From Burkholderiales bacterium (lineage in GTDB: Bacteria; Pseudomonadota; Gammaproteobacteria; Burkholderiales; SG8-41), in NCBI GenBank assembly GCA_022841375.1, contig JALHRQ010000014.1, positions 1 through 64,000 on the forward strand: a stretch of 64,000 nt of DNA, written 5' to 3'. The notes under the pieces were generated by a model. It was not told the DNA's origin and did no database searches. It was given only the letters and a program-made list of their open reading frames with translations. The position numbers and the translations under genes were made by a program. Below are positions 33,438 to 40,740 of this stretch, piece by piece; within the stretch, counting starts at the first letter, position 1; each line of letters begins with the position of its first letter.

Positions 33438-34274
33438 TCATGGCATTTTCCAGCCCAGCCATTCGCACACGCCGCGGCCCATGATCCATTCCTTGTCTTC
33501 TTCCTTCACCCACGGCGCATCCTTCAGCCACATGTCAATGTGCTGGCGGTAGGGCACTGCCGAACGTGACCAGTCGCTGCCCCAGAACAGGCGCTTCGGA
33601 CCGAAGGCCTCGTAAGCGCGTTTGGCATGAACCTGGATTTTTTTGAACGGGTAGGGATCGGCGATGTAGTTGGGCAGCGCGCTGGCCTTGACCGCAACGT
33701 TGGGGCGTTTGGCGATCGGCAGCAGCTTGTCGAAATCGCGAAAAGTTTCGTCTTCCGGTTTGCCGCTGGTCAGCGACATGTGGTCCATGATGATTTTCAG
33801 GTCGGGGTAACGGGCGGCGATGCCGTCGATGACGTGCACAAAGTTCTGCGGCACCAGGATCATCAGCTTGATGCCGAGTTTTTCAGCTTCCGACCATACC
33901 CAGTCGAACTTGCCTTCGACCAGCGGCTGCTGCAGCACGGGGATGTGGAAGGAAAAGCGCATGCCGAGCATGCCGGGCTGCTGAAGCCAGGTCTTGATCG
34001 CGGTTTTGGCATCCGGCGCTTCGGGATTGAAACGGCCCATGATCGCGAAACGGTCAGGATGTTGTTTGACGGCTTCGATGGCGAGATCGTTGCGGTCGCC
34101 TTCCCAAGACGGCGGCACGATGATGACGCGGTCAATGCCGGCTTCGTCCATGTCTTTGAGCAGTTGTTCGTGGCTGAGCGGGATTTCGCGCTGTGCATGC
34201 GCGCGCGCAGGCCACGGCCGCTCCGGTGTGTTGGCGCCCCAGATGTGTACTTGTGAATCGACAATCAGCATCAA
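33438..34274 (-). CDS. Amidohydrolase-family (TIM-barrel metal-dependent) hydrolase
   Basis: The 278-residue protein is of the amidohydrolase-2 type, related to 2-pyrone-4,6-dicarboxylate lactonase. The first strand reads IVDSQVHIWG (QxH in place of the usual HxH), then MGRFNPEAPD, LGMRFSFHIPV, LKIIMDHMSL and RLFWGSDWSRS, which carries the late aspartate. The start could be either of two adjacent ATG codons. It may act on a small lactone or carboxylic acid; the substrate is not evident. No operon partner is adjacent apart from the higA-like gene upstream. Confidence 0.8.
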   Translation of the reverse strand: MMLIVDSQVHIWGANTPERPWPARAHAQREIPLSHEQLLKDMDEAGIDRVIIVPPSWEGDRNDLAIEAVKQHPDRFAIMGRFNPEAPDAKTAIKTWLQQPGMLGMRFSFHIPVLQQPLVEGKFDWVWSEAEKLGIKLMILVPQNFVHVIDGIAARYPDLKIIMDHMSLTSGKPEDETFRDFDKLLPIAKRPNVAVKASALPNYIADPYPFKKIQVHAKRAYEAFGPKRLFWGSDWSRSAVPYRQHIDMWLKDAPWVKEEDKEWIMGRGVCEWLGWKMP

Positions 34275-34308
34275 ATCCTCCGGTTACGGTTTTTAAATGG
34301 ATTGTTAT

Positions 34309-34617
34309 TTATTGAGTTGCGAGTTCAGTCCAGGGCTTGATCTTTGCCAGCTTGCGGCCGAGGGTGCGTTCTGCCACTTCGGTATCGTAAGCGGCCTGAG
34401 CACGCAGCCAGTAGCCGTTTGACAGTCCGAAAAACTTGCACAGACGCAGATCAGTATCGGCCGTCACGGTGCGCCCTCCGGCGACGATTTCACCGATGCG
34501 CTGCGCCGGGACATCAATTTCCTTGGCGAGGCGGTACTGGGTGATGCCCATGGGCTTGAGGAATTCCTCCAGCAAGAGTTCGCCGGGGGTTACTGGTTTG
34601 GGTTTGCGCACGAGCAT
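34309..34617 (-). CDS. higA: HigA-family antitoxin, orphan
   Basis: The 102-residue XRE-type protein starts with PVTPGELLLEEFLKPMGITQ, then LAKEIDVPAQRIGEIVAGGR and the tail FGLSNGYWLRAQAAYDTEVAE, as in HigA antitoxins. The RelE-like HigB toxin normally precedes higA on the same strand. Between 34618 and 34994 I see no such frame, so this antitoxin stands alone. It may repress its own promoter or neutralise a toxin elsewhere. Confidence 0.85.
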   Translation of the reverse strand: MLVRKPKPVTPGELLLEEFLKPMGITQYRLAKEIDVPAQRIGEIVAGGRTVTADTDLRLCKFFGLSNGYWLRAQAAYDTEVAERTLGRKLAKIKPWTELATQ

Positions 34618-34994
34618 GTTGAGACCATCAGTCCACTATCTAAACGATTTTTAATGGTTGGATTGTTCAATTGTAAGACTGGATCTTCACTTAAAACCAC
34701 TGCATTGATTCTTGGGATCTCGACGCATGGCTGACTTGACTATCGAAGTCAGTCACAATAAATCGTTCGTCGGATTCATTTGAATCCCTGAAACGCTTCC
34801 AAATTTTCAATCGTCATTCCGGCGAACGCCGGAATCCAGTGTTTTTTGCGACAACACTGCTGGATTCCGGCTCGCGCTGTGCGCGTCCGGAATGACGGGA
34901 GGCTTGTGAGCAATGTATGAAATTCAAGTGGACAGGAAATTGATTTGCTGTAAGACGTGAAATTATATAAATATATGATTTTAAAGGATAATTT
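34618..34994. other. Intergenic region with a repeat hairpin and a promoter-like AT stretch
   Basis: No gene is supported. The region contains an imperfect long inverted repeat (34812-34897). Just before the TPP-enzyme start it has an AT-rich segment with a purine-rich ribosome site (AAAGGATAA). Confidence 0.5.
34812..34897. repeat. REP-like extragenic hairpin
   Basis: CGTCATTCCGGCGAACGCC at the left end is answered by GTCCGGAATGACG at the right end. The inner part pairs GGAATCCAG with CTGGATTCC. This shape is that of a dispersed extragenic palindrome found in many proteobacterial genomes. Confidence 0.6.
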
Positions 34995-36542
34995 ATGAAC
35001 GGCGCAGAAAGTCTGGTGCGCACGCTGCTTAATGGCGATGTGAATGTCTGTTTTGCCAATCCCGGCACATCGGAAATGCATTTTGTTTCGGCGCTGGATC
35101 GCGTCGAAGGCGTGCGCTGCATCTTGGGCCTGTTCGAAGGGGTGGTCACCGGTGCGGCGGACGGTTATTACCGCATGGCGGGTAAACCAGCGGCGACACT
35201 GCTGCACCTTGGCCCCGGTCTCGGCAACGGGCTGGCCAATCTGCACAACGCCAAGAAAGCGCGTTCCGGTATCGTCAATATTGTCGGCGAGCACGCGAGT
35301 TATCACGTCAAACATGACGCGCCGCTGACCGCCGACATTGAAGGGGTGGCGCGGCCGATGTCGGATTGGGTGAAGACATCGCGTTCATCAGGCGCGGTGG
35401 CGGCAGATGGTGCGCTGGCGGTGGAAGCGGCGCGTAAAGCGCCGGGACAGATCGCCACGCTGATCCTGCCCGCCGATACGGCCTGGGGTGATGCGGAAGG
35501 CCCTGCGAACGTGAAGGCACCTTCGCCACGCGAACGAGTCCCGGACACTGCGATTGCTGATGGCGTGCGTGCGCTGAAGTCCGGAACAACAGCCGCGATC
35601 CTGCTCGGCGGGGCGGCGCTGCGTGGCAAGGCGCTGGATTACGCCGCGCGAATTGCCGCGAAAACCGGCTGCACGCTGATTTCCGAATACAACAATGCGC
35701 GCATGGAACGCGGTGCGGACCGCGCCGTGGTCAAGCAGTTGCCCTTTGTTGTCGATAACGCGCTGGCGATGCTGAAGGATGTGCGGCAGCTCGTGCTCGT
35801 CGGCGCCAAGTCACCGGTATCGTTTTTTGCCTATCCCGGCAAACCCAGCGTGCTGGTGCCGGAAGGCTGCCAGGTGACCAAGGTTGCGGGTGTTGAGGCC
35901 GACCTCGAGGGCGCGCTGGAAGCGATGGCGGATGCGCTGGGCGCACGTAACACGCCACCGCGGGTCAATGCCGCTTCATACAACACGGCTTTACCGACCG
36001 GCAAGGTCACGCTCGATGGCTTGGGTGCGTTGTTCAACGCACTGATCCCCGAACACGCCGTCATCATCGACGAAGCTGTCACCAGTGGCCGTGCCTTTAC
36101 CGGTGCGACGATGGGCGCGCGACCGCATGACTGGCTCAACATCATGGGCGGTTCCATTGGCTGGGGGCTGGCCGCGGCGGTGGGGGCTGCGATTGCCGCA
36201 CCCGAACGCAAAGTCATTGCCTTTGAAGGCGACGGCAGCGCGCTGTATACGCAGCAGGCGCTGTGGACCATGGCGCGGGAGAATCTCGATGTCACCGTGG
36301 TGATCTTCGCCAATCGCGCCTACAAGATCCTCGTCGGTGAACTCGCCAACGTCGGCGCGGCGGCGCCGGGACACAATGCCACCGCGATGCTGACGCTGGA
36401 CCGGCCGGATCTCGATTGGGTGTCACTGGCGAAGGGCTTCGGTGTCGCAGCAGGGCGGGCGACGACACTGAATGAACTGGCGGTGCAGTTCAAACGCGGG
36501 CTGGCGACGCCCGGACCTTATCTGATTGAACTGGTGATGTAA
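34995..36542 (+). CDS. Thiamine-diphosphate enzyme, acetolactate-synthase-like
   Basis: The 515-residue member of the ThDP decarboxylase/acetolactate synthase family opens with an N-terminal Pyr domain containing CFANPGTSEMHFV and the cofactor-activating glutamate in LGLFEGVVTGAADGYYRM. A middle domain follows, then a PP domain with MGGSIGWGLAAAVGAA and the metal-binding FEGDGSALYTQQALW...NRAYKIL. It is shorter than true IlvB (about 570) and has no regulatory subunit next to it. It is more likely a benzoylformate/phosphonopyruvate-decarboxylase-like enzyme. The substrate is unknown. Confidence 0.85.
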   Translation: MNGAESLVRTLLNGDVNVCFANPGTSEMHFVSALDRVEGVRCILGLFEGVVTGAADGYYRMAGKPAATLLHLGPGLGNGLANLHNAKKARSGIVNIVGEHASYHVKHDAPLTADIEGVARPMSDWVKTSRSSGAVAADGALAVEAARKAPGQIATLILPADTAWGDAEGPANVKAPSPRERVPDTAIADGVRALKSGTTAAILLGGAALRGKALDYAARIAAKTGCTLISEYNNARMERGADRAVVKQLPFVVDNALAMLKDVRQLVLVGAKSPVSFFAYPGKPSVLVPEGCQVTKVAGVEADLEGALEAMADALGARNTPPRVNAASYNTALPTGKVTLDGLGALFNALIPEHAVIIDEAVTSGRAFTGATMGARPHDWLNIMGGSIGWGLAAAVGAAIAAPERKVIAFEGDGSALYTQQALWTMARENLDVTVVIFANRAYKILVGELANVGAAAPGHNATAMLTLDRPDLDWVSLAKGFGVAAGRATTLNELAVQFKRGLATPGPYLIELVM

Positions 36543-36633
36543 GCGGGCATCAACAAGGGCCTGCTAGTCTCGCAGCACATTTACGGTCAACGCCATGCAC
36601 GCAGTGTTGCCTTGCGGCATCCGGTCAGAGCGC

Positions 36634-37041
36634 TCACTTTCTTCTGACTGCAATCGCGATAAGAATCAGAATCAAAATTCCAATGTCGAAGAAGATGGAA
36701 CCGAATCGGAGCCAGCGGCGGCAGTCTGCCTCGCTCATGGAGATCGTGCCGGACTCGAAACACACGCGCTCCCCCGGGCCGAATGCGCCCCAGTGAAAGA
36801 TGAACAAGAGGGACGCGGCTGTCAGGAAGCCGAACACCTGCGCGAGGCGCCTTACGCCTAACCCGAAGAACATTATTCCGAGGCCGCCAAAAACAAACGT
36901 TGCTTCTGCCATGTGAAGCAACCACCGCGGCACGCCGGGCGCGGTTTGGGAATCGACAAGGAACGAAACGATCCCCATCAGGATGAAGGCAATCCCGAAT
37001 CCGACCAGACTTCGGTCGCCTTCGACCATGTTGGAGGCCAT
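36634..37041 (-). CDS. Integron cassette 6: membrane protein, unknown
   Basis: The 135-residue protein has four hydrophobic segments (FGIAFILMGIVSFLV, EATFVFGGLGIMFFGLG, LAQVFGFLTAASLLFIF and FDIGILILILIAIAV). A cysteine-containing polar loop lies before the last helix (RVCFESGTISMSEADCRRW). I do not recognise a family. It is the outermost cassette gene. No convincing attC follows it at its 3' side, so the array may be truncated there. Confidence 0.65.
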   Translation of the reverse strand: MASNMVEGDRSLVGFGIAFILMGIVSFLVDSQTAPGVPRWLLHMAEATFVFGGLGIMFFGLGVRRLAQVFGFLTAASLLFIFHWGAFGPGERVCFESGTISMSEADCRRWLRFGSIFFDIGILILILIAIAVRRK

Positions 37042-37049
37042 TAGGAACC

Positions 37050-37127
37050 TCTAACGTTCGCAATGAACAGCCAAAAAAAGCGGGCACAAGCCCGCTTTGA
37101 ATGGGTCAGCTCCGTTGCGCGGTTATG
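37050..37127 (-). other. attC site of the hicAB cassette
   Basis: TAAC (37052-37055) pairs with GTTA (37122-37125), and CGCAA (37059-37063) pairs with TTGCG (37115-37119), giving the R and L boxes of an attC. The hicB stop lies in the R box. The apex contains the hicAB terminator hairpin. Confidence 0.65.
37073..37098 (-). terminator. Terminator of hicAB inside the attC apex
   Basis: AAAGCGGGC (37077-37085) and GCCCGCTTT (37090-37098) form a nine-bp stem with a four-base loop. On the minus strand it is followed by a run of T, giving a standard intrinsic terminator for leftward transcripts. Confidence 0.8.
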
Positions 37128-37335
37128 CGGCAACTTCGATGTAATCGACGCTGCTGGATGGCTGAGGGGGTGGAGTGCCGTCTTCTCGAAGTCCGGCAAT
37201 ATGGAACTCGATCGCTTCGCGAAGAACGGACTCGGTTTCTTTGACCGTGGCGCCCGTGGCAACGCAACCCGGAAGATCGGGTACGTAACCGGAAAAATTG
37301 TTTGCCGCCTTTTCAATTACGATCGCGTAGCGCAT
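37123..37335 (-). CDS. hicB: Integron cassette 5: HicB-family antitoxin
   Basis: The 70-residue HicB-type antitoxin has the partial RNase-H-like fold: YAIVIEKAANNFSGYVPDLPGCVATGAT, then ETESVLREAIEFHIAGLREDG. It lacks an added DNA-binding HTH, so it is the short form. It follows hicA by 8 bp and neutralises it. Its stop codon lies in the attC R box. Confidence 0.92.
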   Translation of the reverse strand: MRYAIVIEKAANNFSGYVPDLPGCVATGATVKETESVLREAIEFHIAGLREDGTPPPQPSSSVDYIEVAA

Positions 37336-37343
37336 ATATCACC

Positions 37344-37535
37344 TCACTTCTTGAGTCCAGCTTGCTTGAGGATACTATTTAGTGTGCCCGGTGCCAAATC
37401 ATCGCTGGGTTTTCCGGCCAATGTGACCCGGCCGGCCTTTACGGCATGTTTGAAATGCCGGTGACTCCCGCGAGTTGCGACCACGAACCAGCCATCATCC
37501 TGAAGCTGCCGGAGTATTTCGCTGACTTGCATCAA
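37344..37535 (-). CDS. hicA: Integron cassette 5: HicA-family mRNA interferase toxin
   Basis: The 63-residue HicA toxin has a dsRBD-like fold with the catalytic histidine in RGSHRHFKH, followed by VTLAGKPSDDLAPGTLNSILKQAGL. It cuts mRNA and is held by HicB. It starts at one of two adjacent ATG codons. The toxin-first order is typical of hicAB. Confidence 0.93.
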   Translation of the reverse strand: MMQVSEILRQLQDDGWFVVATRGSHRHFKHAVKAGRVTLAGKPSDDLAPGTLNSILKQAGLKK

Positions 37536-37587
37536 TTCAGCATATCAGCATAAATCACGAGAGACAAAATGCGGGGATTTGTTGCGG

Positions 37588-37603
37588 CATAACGTCACCG
37601 TTA
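37588..37603 (-). other. Degenerate attC remnant
   Basis: TAACG (37590-37594) and CGTTA (37599-37603) face each other with only four bases between. The neighbours GGCA and GCGC also look like R-box flanks. This seems to be an attC whose middle has been deleted, marking the border between cassettes 4 and 5. Confidence 0.45.
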
Positions 37604-37625
37604 GCGCGCATGTCATTCCGGCCGT

Positions 37626-38711
37626 TCAAGTGTTCGGCGCCGGTCGCGCCGACTCGACCCACTCGTAGCCGAGCCAGCCGGCGCGCGTGCGCATGATCCA
37701 ACGCTGGCCCGCCTGCAGGTTCTTGTGCGTCCCCGGTGAGACCTTGAGCGCCACGCTGCCACTACCGGCACGCCACGGCGCGAGAATGACGCGCGGGACC
37801 CTCTTATGGTAATCGCGACCCTCGACTTGGGTGTGGCGCTCACGGTGGGCGCTCTCATCGAGATGCTGGTTTGCAAGCATGGCCGCGCCCGCGCCTCCGA
37901 GGCAGAGTCCGGGCAGCGCCGCGAAGACGATGAAGCCAAGCTCCCCGCGAGCCAGCGGGCGGCCGCGCAGGAGGAACATCGCGAGCGCCACGAGCGCGAG
38001 GCACGCCGCAGCAACAGCGGGCCAGACATCCATCATCGCAGCCGCACCATCAGCAAATGGCTGGATCCCCCTGTTTGCCTGATCAAGCAGGATAAATCCG
38101 GCGAACAGCAGGGCGAGCGAGACCCCCATGATCCAAACCGAGCTTGACTCCGGCGCTGCCCATGTCGCCACCGCACGGGTGCCAGGTGTCGAGCGAAGCA
38201 CGGCGAGTTGTTCGACTGCAGCGCGCAATGAACCCAAATCCAGCACGCCCGCCTTGATGCTCCGGATGGCGCTCAGCCTTCCACCACGCCCACTGACGGT
38301 GTCGAAACCAAGAAGAAACAGCGTACGCACCGCGTCGCGCGCCCTGGTATCGGGCAGCACAGGCTCAAGGAGATCACGTCCGGACAGATCCCGACTCCCC
38401 TCGCGCGAGACTGCGAAGCTGACACCAGGCGCCCTTGGCACGTTTATTACGGTCATTGCCGGCGTAGTGTTGGCGCCCGGACTCACCGTCAGGACGAACG
38501 GCGTCCCCTGAAGCGTTCCTCTCACCACAGGTCCGCCGTGCGCCGGTGATGTCGTCACCTTGAATCCGGCAAGCGCGTATTCGGCCTCGATCTCCAGATC
38601 CCGCGTAGCGCGTGCGCGGCGGCGCATCGTCCAGATGACGAGCACCATGGGGCCGATCACCACAATCCCGATGATCAGAACAAGCTTGATGACGACCCAG
38701 TTGATTTCCAC
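37626..38711 (-). CDS. Integron cassette 4: membrane protein, unknown
   Basis: The 361-residue protein has an N-terminal helix (VIKLVLIIGIVVIGPMVLVIW), a soluble part of about 160 residues and three further helices (VWIMGVSLALLFAGFILL, WPAVAAACLALVALAMFLL, ELGFIVFAALPGLCLGGAG). A C-terminal basic domain follows (RDYHKRVPRVILAPWRAGSGS). No family is recognised. It is large for a cassette gene. The long open frame and regular hydrophobic pattern support it being real. Confidence 0.7.
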   Translation of the reverse strand: MEINWVVIKLVLIIGIVVIGPMVLVIWTMRRRARATRDLEIEAEYALAGFKVTTSPAHGGPVVRGTLQGTPFVLTVSPGANTTPAMTVINVPRAPGVSFAVSREGSRDLSGRDLLEPVLPDTRARDAVRTLFLLGFDTVSGRGGRLSAIRSIKAGVLDLGSLRAAVEQLAVLRSTPGTRAVATWAAPESSSVWIMGVSLALLFAGFILLDQANRGIQPFADGAAAMMDVWPAVAAACLALVALAMFLLRGRPLARGELGFIVFAALPGLCLGGAGAAMLANQHLDESAHRERHTQVEGRDYHKRVPRVILAPWRAGSGSVALKVSPGTHKNLQAGQRWIMRTRAGWLGYEWVESARPAPNT

Positions 38712-38727
38712 GACGCTTTCTCCGGCG

Positions 38728-38785
38728 CGCTAACGTTAACGCTCAACCGGAGCGCTGTCTTTCAGCGCAGTCGGTTGCAGCGTTT
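38728..38785 (-). other. attC site of cassette 3
   Basis: Three nested pairings are seen: AACGCT/AGCGTT (38738 and 38779), CAACCG/CGGTTG (38744 and 38772) and GCGCTG/CAGCGC (38752 and 38763), with single unpaired bases between, as in a folded attC. GCTAACG precedes it. The cassette-3 stop lies within it. Confidence 0.7.
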
Positions 38786-39153
38786 TGCGTTTTGTTATAT
38801 TTCATGCTTCCGTATTTCGCGATGACACCAACTATCCCGGCGATAAGCGGTAGTACGCATAAAAGCGTACTGACAACGAGGCCGAGGCTTGCCCAAGCCC
38901 GTTGCTCGGAGCCCCCGAATAGGTAAGGATAGATGTTTAGCCCGATATAGGCACCGACCATGAAAACTACGATGCTCTTGATTCCATCGGAGAAGCCAAA
39001 ATAGAATGCTGCCGCTACCATCAAACCCTGCCCGATCCAGAATCCAGTTTCGCTGTCATATGGTTCGAACTTGTTTGAAACGAGCGGCACAATAAACCAA
39101 CTCGCCGCTCCTAATAAAAAACCTAGCACGAGCGCTTGCAGTAACTTGCTCAT
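38743..39153 (-). CDS. Integron cassette 3: membrane protein, unknown
   Basis: The 136-residue protein has four predicted helices (LLQALVLGFLLGAASWFIVPL, WIGQGLMVAAAFYFGF, SIVVFMVGAYIGLNIYPYLF and LGLVVSTLLCVLPLIAGIVGVIA) and a polar cysteine-containing tail that is partly encoded by the attC. I do not recognise a family. It is cassette-borne and leftward like its neighbours. Confidence 0.65.
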   Translation of the reverse strand: MSKLLQALVLGFLLGAASWFIVPLVSNKFEPYDSETGFWIGQGLMVAAAFYFGFSDGIKSIVVFMVGAYIGLNIYPYLFGGSEQRAWASLGLVVSTLLCVLPLIAGIVGVIAKYGSMKYNKTQNAATDCAERQRSG

Positions 39154-39156
39154 GAA

Positions 39157-39214
39157 ATATAACGTTCAGGTTAAGCGGCGCGCTTTTGAGTCCGCTTTGA
39201 ACCGGCGGTTAGAG
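39157..39214 (-). other. attC site of the brnTA cassette
   Basis: TATAAC (39158-39163) faces GGTTAGAG (39207-39214). Inside, GGTT-AAGCGG pairs with CCGCTT-TG-AACC, leaving unpaired bases typical of attC. The brnA stop (39171-39173) is inside. Confidence 0.75.
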
Positions 39215-39446
39215 GTTGCGAATGATGTTCAGCATAGGCGTCGAGCAGGCGCCGAATCATTCGTTGATACTGGGTGTTGTTCTTTTGCGCCTCGATCTTG
39301 AAAAAATCGACGCTACGCTTGCTTAGTGCAATGGTGACCTTGACTCCTTCGTCCTGGAATACCAGATCCTCAGGCCTGGGAAGAAAGTCAGCGACGACCT
39401 TGGGGTTTCCGATGGGTTCGTTCGTGTACTTGATTTTCGCGCTCAT
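39171..39446 (-). CDS. brnA: Integron cassette 2: BrnA-family antitoxin
   Basis: The 91-residue antitoxin has an N-terminal toxin-binding part (KIKYTNEPIGNPKVVADFLP) and a ribbon-helix-helix DNA-binding end (VTIALSKRSVDFFKIEAQ, TQYQRMIRRLLDAYAEHH). The start ATG 39446 fits BrnA; an upstream start adds 12 residues. It overlaps brnT by 59 bp. The final residues are encoded by the attC. It should repress its own promoter together with BrnT. Confidence 0.9.
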   Translation of the reverse strand: MSAKIKYTNEPIGNPKVVADFLPRPEDLVFQDEGVKVTIALSKRSVDFFKIEAQKNNTQYQRMIRRLLDAYAEHHSQPLTAGSKRTQKRAA

Positions 39447-39708
39447 AAATTTGTTTGCCCTTTCGCCAGTAGCCTGCGCCAAATATGCGAATTACGTCGT
39501 CTCGATACGTAAAGCGCACCGTGAGAATGCCATCGCCGACACAGCCAAAGCAGAAGTGCCGTTTTTCAATGGAACTGTGGGAGTGATCTTCTGCGATAAC
39601 GCGACGAGGGTCTGCAAAGGCGAACTGGGCCTCCGCGAAGGACACGCCATGCTTGTCCTGATTCTCGCCATCCTTCTTCGGGTCCCACGCGAACCGGGCC
39701 TTGGCCAT
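39388..39708 (-). CDS. brnT: Integron cassette 2: BrnT-family ribonuclease toxin
   Basis: The 106-residue RelE-fold toxin has FAWDPKKDGENQDKHGVSFAEAQFAFADP near the start, then EKRHFCFGCVGDGILTVRFTYRDDVIRIFGAGYWRKGKQIYE. This matches the BrnT family, which cleaves RNA. ATG 39708 gives the standard N-terminus. It is the first gene of brnTA and overlaps the antitoxin gene. Confidence 0.92.
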   Translation of the reverse strand: MAKARFAWDPKKDGENQDKHGVSFAEAQFAFADPRRVIAEDHSHSSIEKRHFCFGCVGDGILTVRFTYRDDVIRIFGAGYWRKGKQIYERENQVHERTHRKPQGRR

Positions 39709-39726
39709 GCGAAAGCCTAGCACAAA

Positions 39727-39744
39727 TATGGTAAAATTACCATA
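39727..39744 (-). promoter_or_regulatory. Palindromic operator candidate of brnTA
   Basis: TATGGTAA and TTACCATA flank two A, giving an 18-bp palindrome 19 bp upstream of the brnT start. A TATAAT on the minus strand lies just upstream of it (near 39748-39753). This fits autorepression by the BrnTA complex. Confidence 0.55.
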
Positions 39745-39780
39745 CGATTATATGGGTGTTGTGGAGGGCACTTCGCGCCT

Positions 39781-39857
39781 TCTAACGTTCGCGTTTTGCC
39801 GCGCCGCATGCGCAGCGTAGCGAGCAAAAGGCGTCGGTCAACAACGCGGGGTTAGGG
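39781..39857 (-). other. attC site of the abiV cassette
   Basis: TAAC (39783-39786) faces GTTA (39851-39854), and CGCGTT (39790-39795) pairs with AACGCG (39843-39848), giving R and L boxes. The abiV stop lies in the R box. An inner GTTTTGC/GCAAAA pairing adds to the palindrome. Confidence 0.75.
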
Positions 39858-40571
39858 CTCACTCTTTAAGCCCATTTGTTCGGCTTGACTGATCGTCAGC
39901 CCTTCTTTCACGAACGCCAGCATTTTATTTGGGCCGGCTGGCGCGAGTCCTTCGGCCTGCATTGCCGCATACCAATTGATCAACGCTTGCTTCATCCATT
40001 CGGAATTCTTGTTCCAGACGGGACCCAAGTGCTCAGCCCAAAGCTCGAGCTCACGCACTAACACTGTCCTCTGAGGAGATAGCACTTCGGCTGCTGTGAC
40101 CAGGCTCCGGGCCAACTTTTCGTCAATCACATCGACTGGAAGCGACCAGTGAGCGTTACCGAGGCAATCGGTATAGAAACCCAACTGCTTTGTTGCGTCC
40201 AGGACGTCAGGATGATCCGACGCAGCATCGGCGATGGGCGTGAAGTCTTCCAGTCGACGAGCGCCTTTCGCCACAAGATCTGGAAGAATCCAGTTGGTGT
40301 TCTTCTTTGTATGGGACCGATATTCCTTCCAGCGGGCTTTGATATCGTCAGCGCTGGAGGTCAAGAACCGTCGGAGAATAACTACCTTTCCCGCCTCTTC
40401 GATAGCGAGAGCAGCAACAGAAGCGGCGGTAGGCCACCGCTGATTGTTGAGCAGCAGCCTAGCGTCTTGAGCGAGGCGCTTTGCATTGGCCGTCGCCGCA
40501 TTCATGCCAGCCGCGATCTGTTCCACCGTTAGCGGTCCGCGGTAGGGCGCGAGCAAGTCGGCGGCTGGCAT
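39852..40571 (-). CDS. abiV: Integron cassette 1: AbiV-family abortive-infection protein
   Basis: The 239-residue protein has the HEPN-type AbiV signature: ANAKRLAQDARLLLNNQRWP, TAASVAALAIEEAGKVVILRR and later WKEYRSHTKKN. AbiV of lactococci aborts phage growth by blocking phage protein synthesis, so a phage-defence role is likely, though the family is diverse. It is the cassette nearest attI, the most recently inserted or best expressed position. No dedicated antitoxin gene accompanies it. Confidence 0.8.
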   Translation of the reverse strand: MPAADLLAPYRGPLTVEQIAAGMNAATANAKRLAQDARLLLNNQRWPTAASVAALAIEEAGKVVILRRFLTSSADDIKARWKEYRSHTKKNTNWILPDLVAKGARRLEDFTPIADAASDHPDVLDATKQLGFYTDCLGNAHWSLPVDVIDEKLARSLVTAAEVLSPQRTVLVRELELWAEHLGPVWNKNSEWMKQALINWYAAMQAEGLAPAGPNKMLAFVKEGLTISQAEQMGLKSEP

Positions 40572-40578
40572 AGGTGAG

Positions 40579-40640
40579 GCCTAACTAGTTTTATACGGCA
40601 AAAACGCCTGATAACATCCCGGCGCGATGGATAACATCGC
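40579..40640. other. attI-like recombination region
   Basis: A perfect core site GCCTAAC (minus strand GTTAGGC) at 40579-40585 marks the junction to the first cassette. Two direct repeats GATAACATC (40610-40618 and 40630-40638) lie between it and intI, as the IntI-binding repeats of attI sites do. Confidence 0.65.
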
Positions 40641-40663
40641 AAAAATCAATGACATATAATCAT

Positions 40664-40706
40664 TTGTAAACATGGGTTTACCGAATTATACTGTATATAT
40701 GAACAG
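40664..40706 (+). promoter_or_regulatory. intI promoter with a perfect LexA box
   Basis: TTGTAA (40664-40669) and TATACT (40687-40692) are separated by 17 bp, an excellent sigma-70 promoter. CTGTATATATGAACAG (40691-40706) matches the LexA consensus CTGT-N8-ACAG and overlaps the -10. Integrase transcription should thus be repressed by LexA and induced by DNA damage. Confidence 0.85.
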
Positions 40707-40740
40707 TAATAAAATTCGGCACAAAACCGACTAACCGCCT

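Noticed and set aside
36543..36633. attC site at the outer end of cassette 6
   Set aside because: I looked for paired TAAC/GTTA boxes and matching inner arms here and found only weak, scattered complementarity. The array end is therefore left without an attC.
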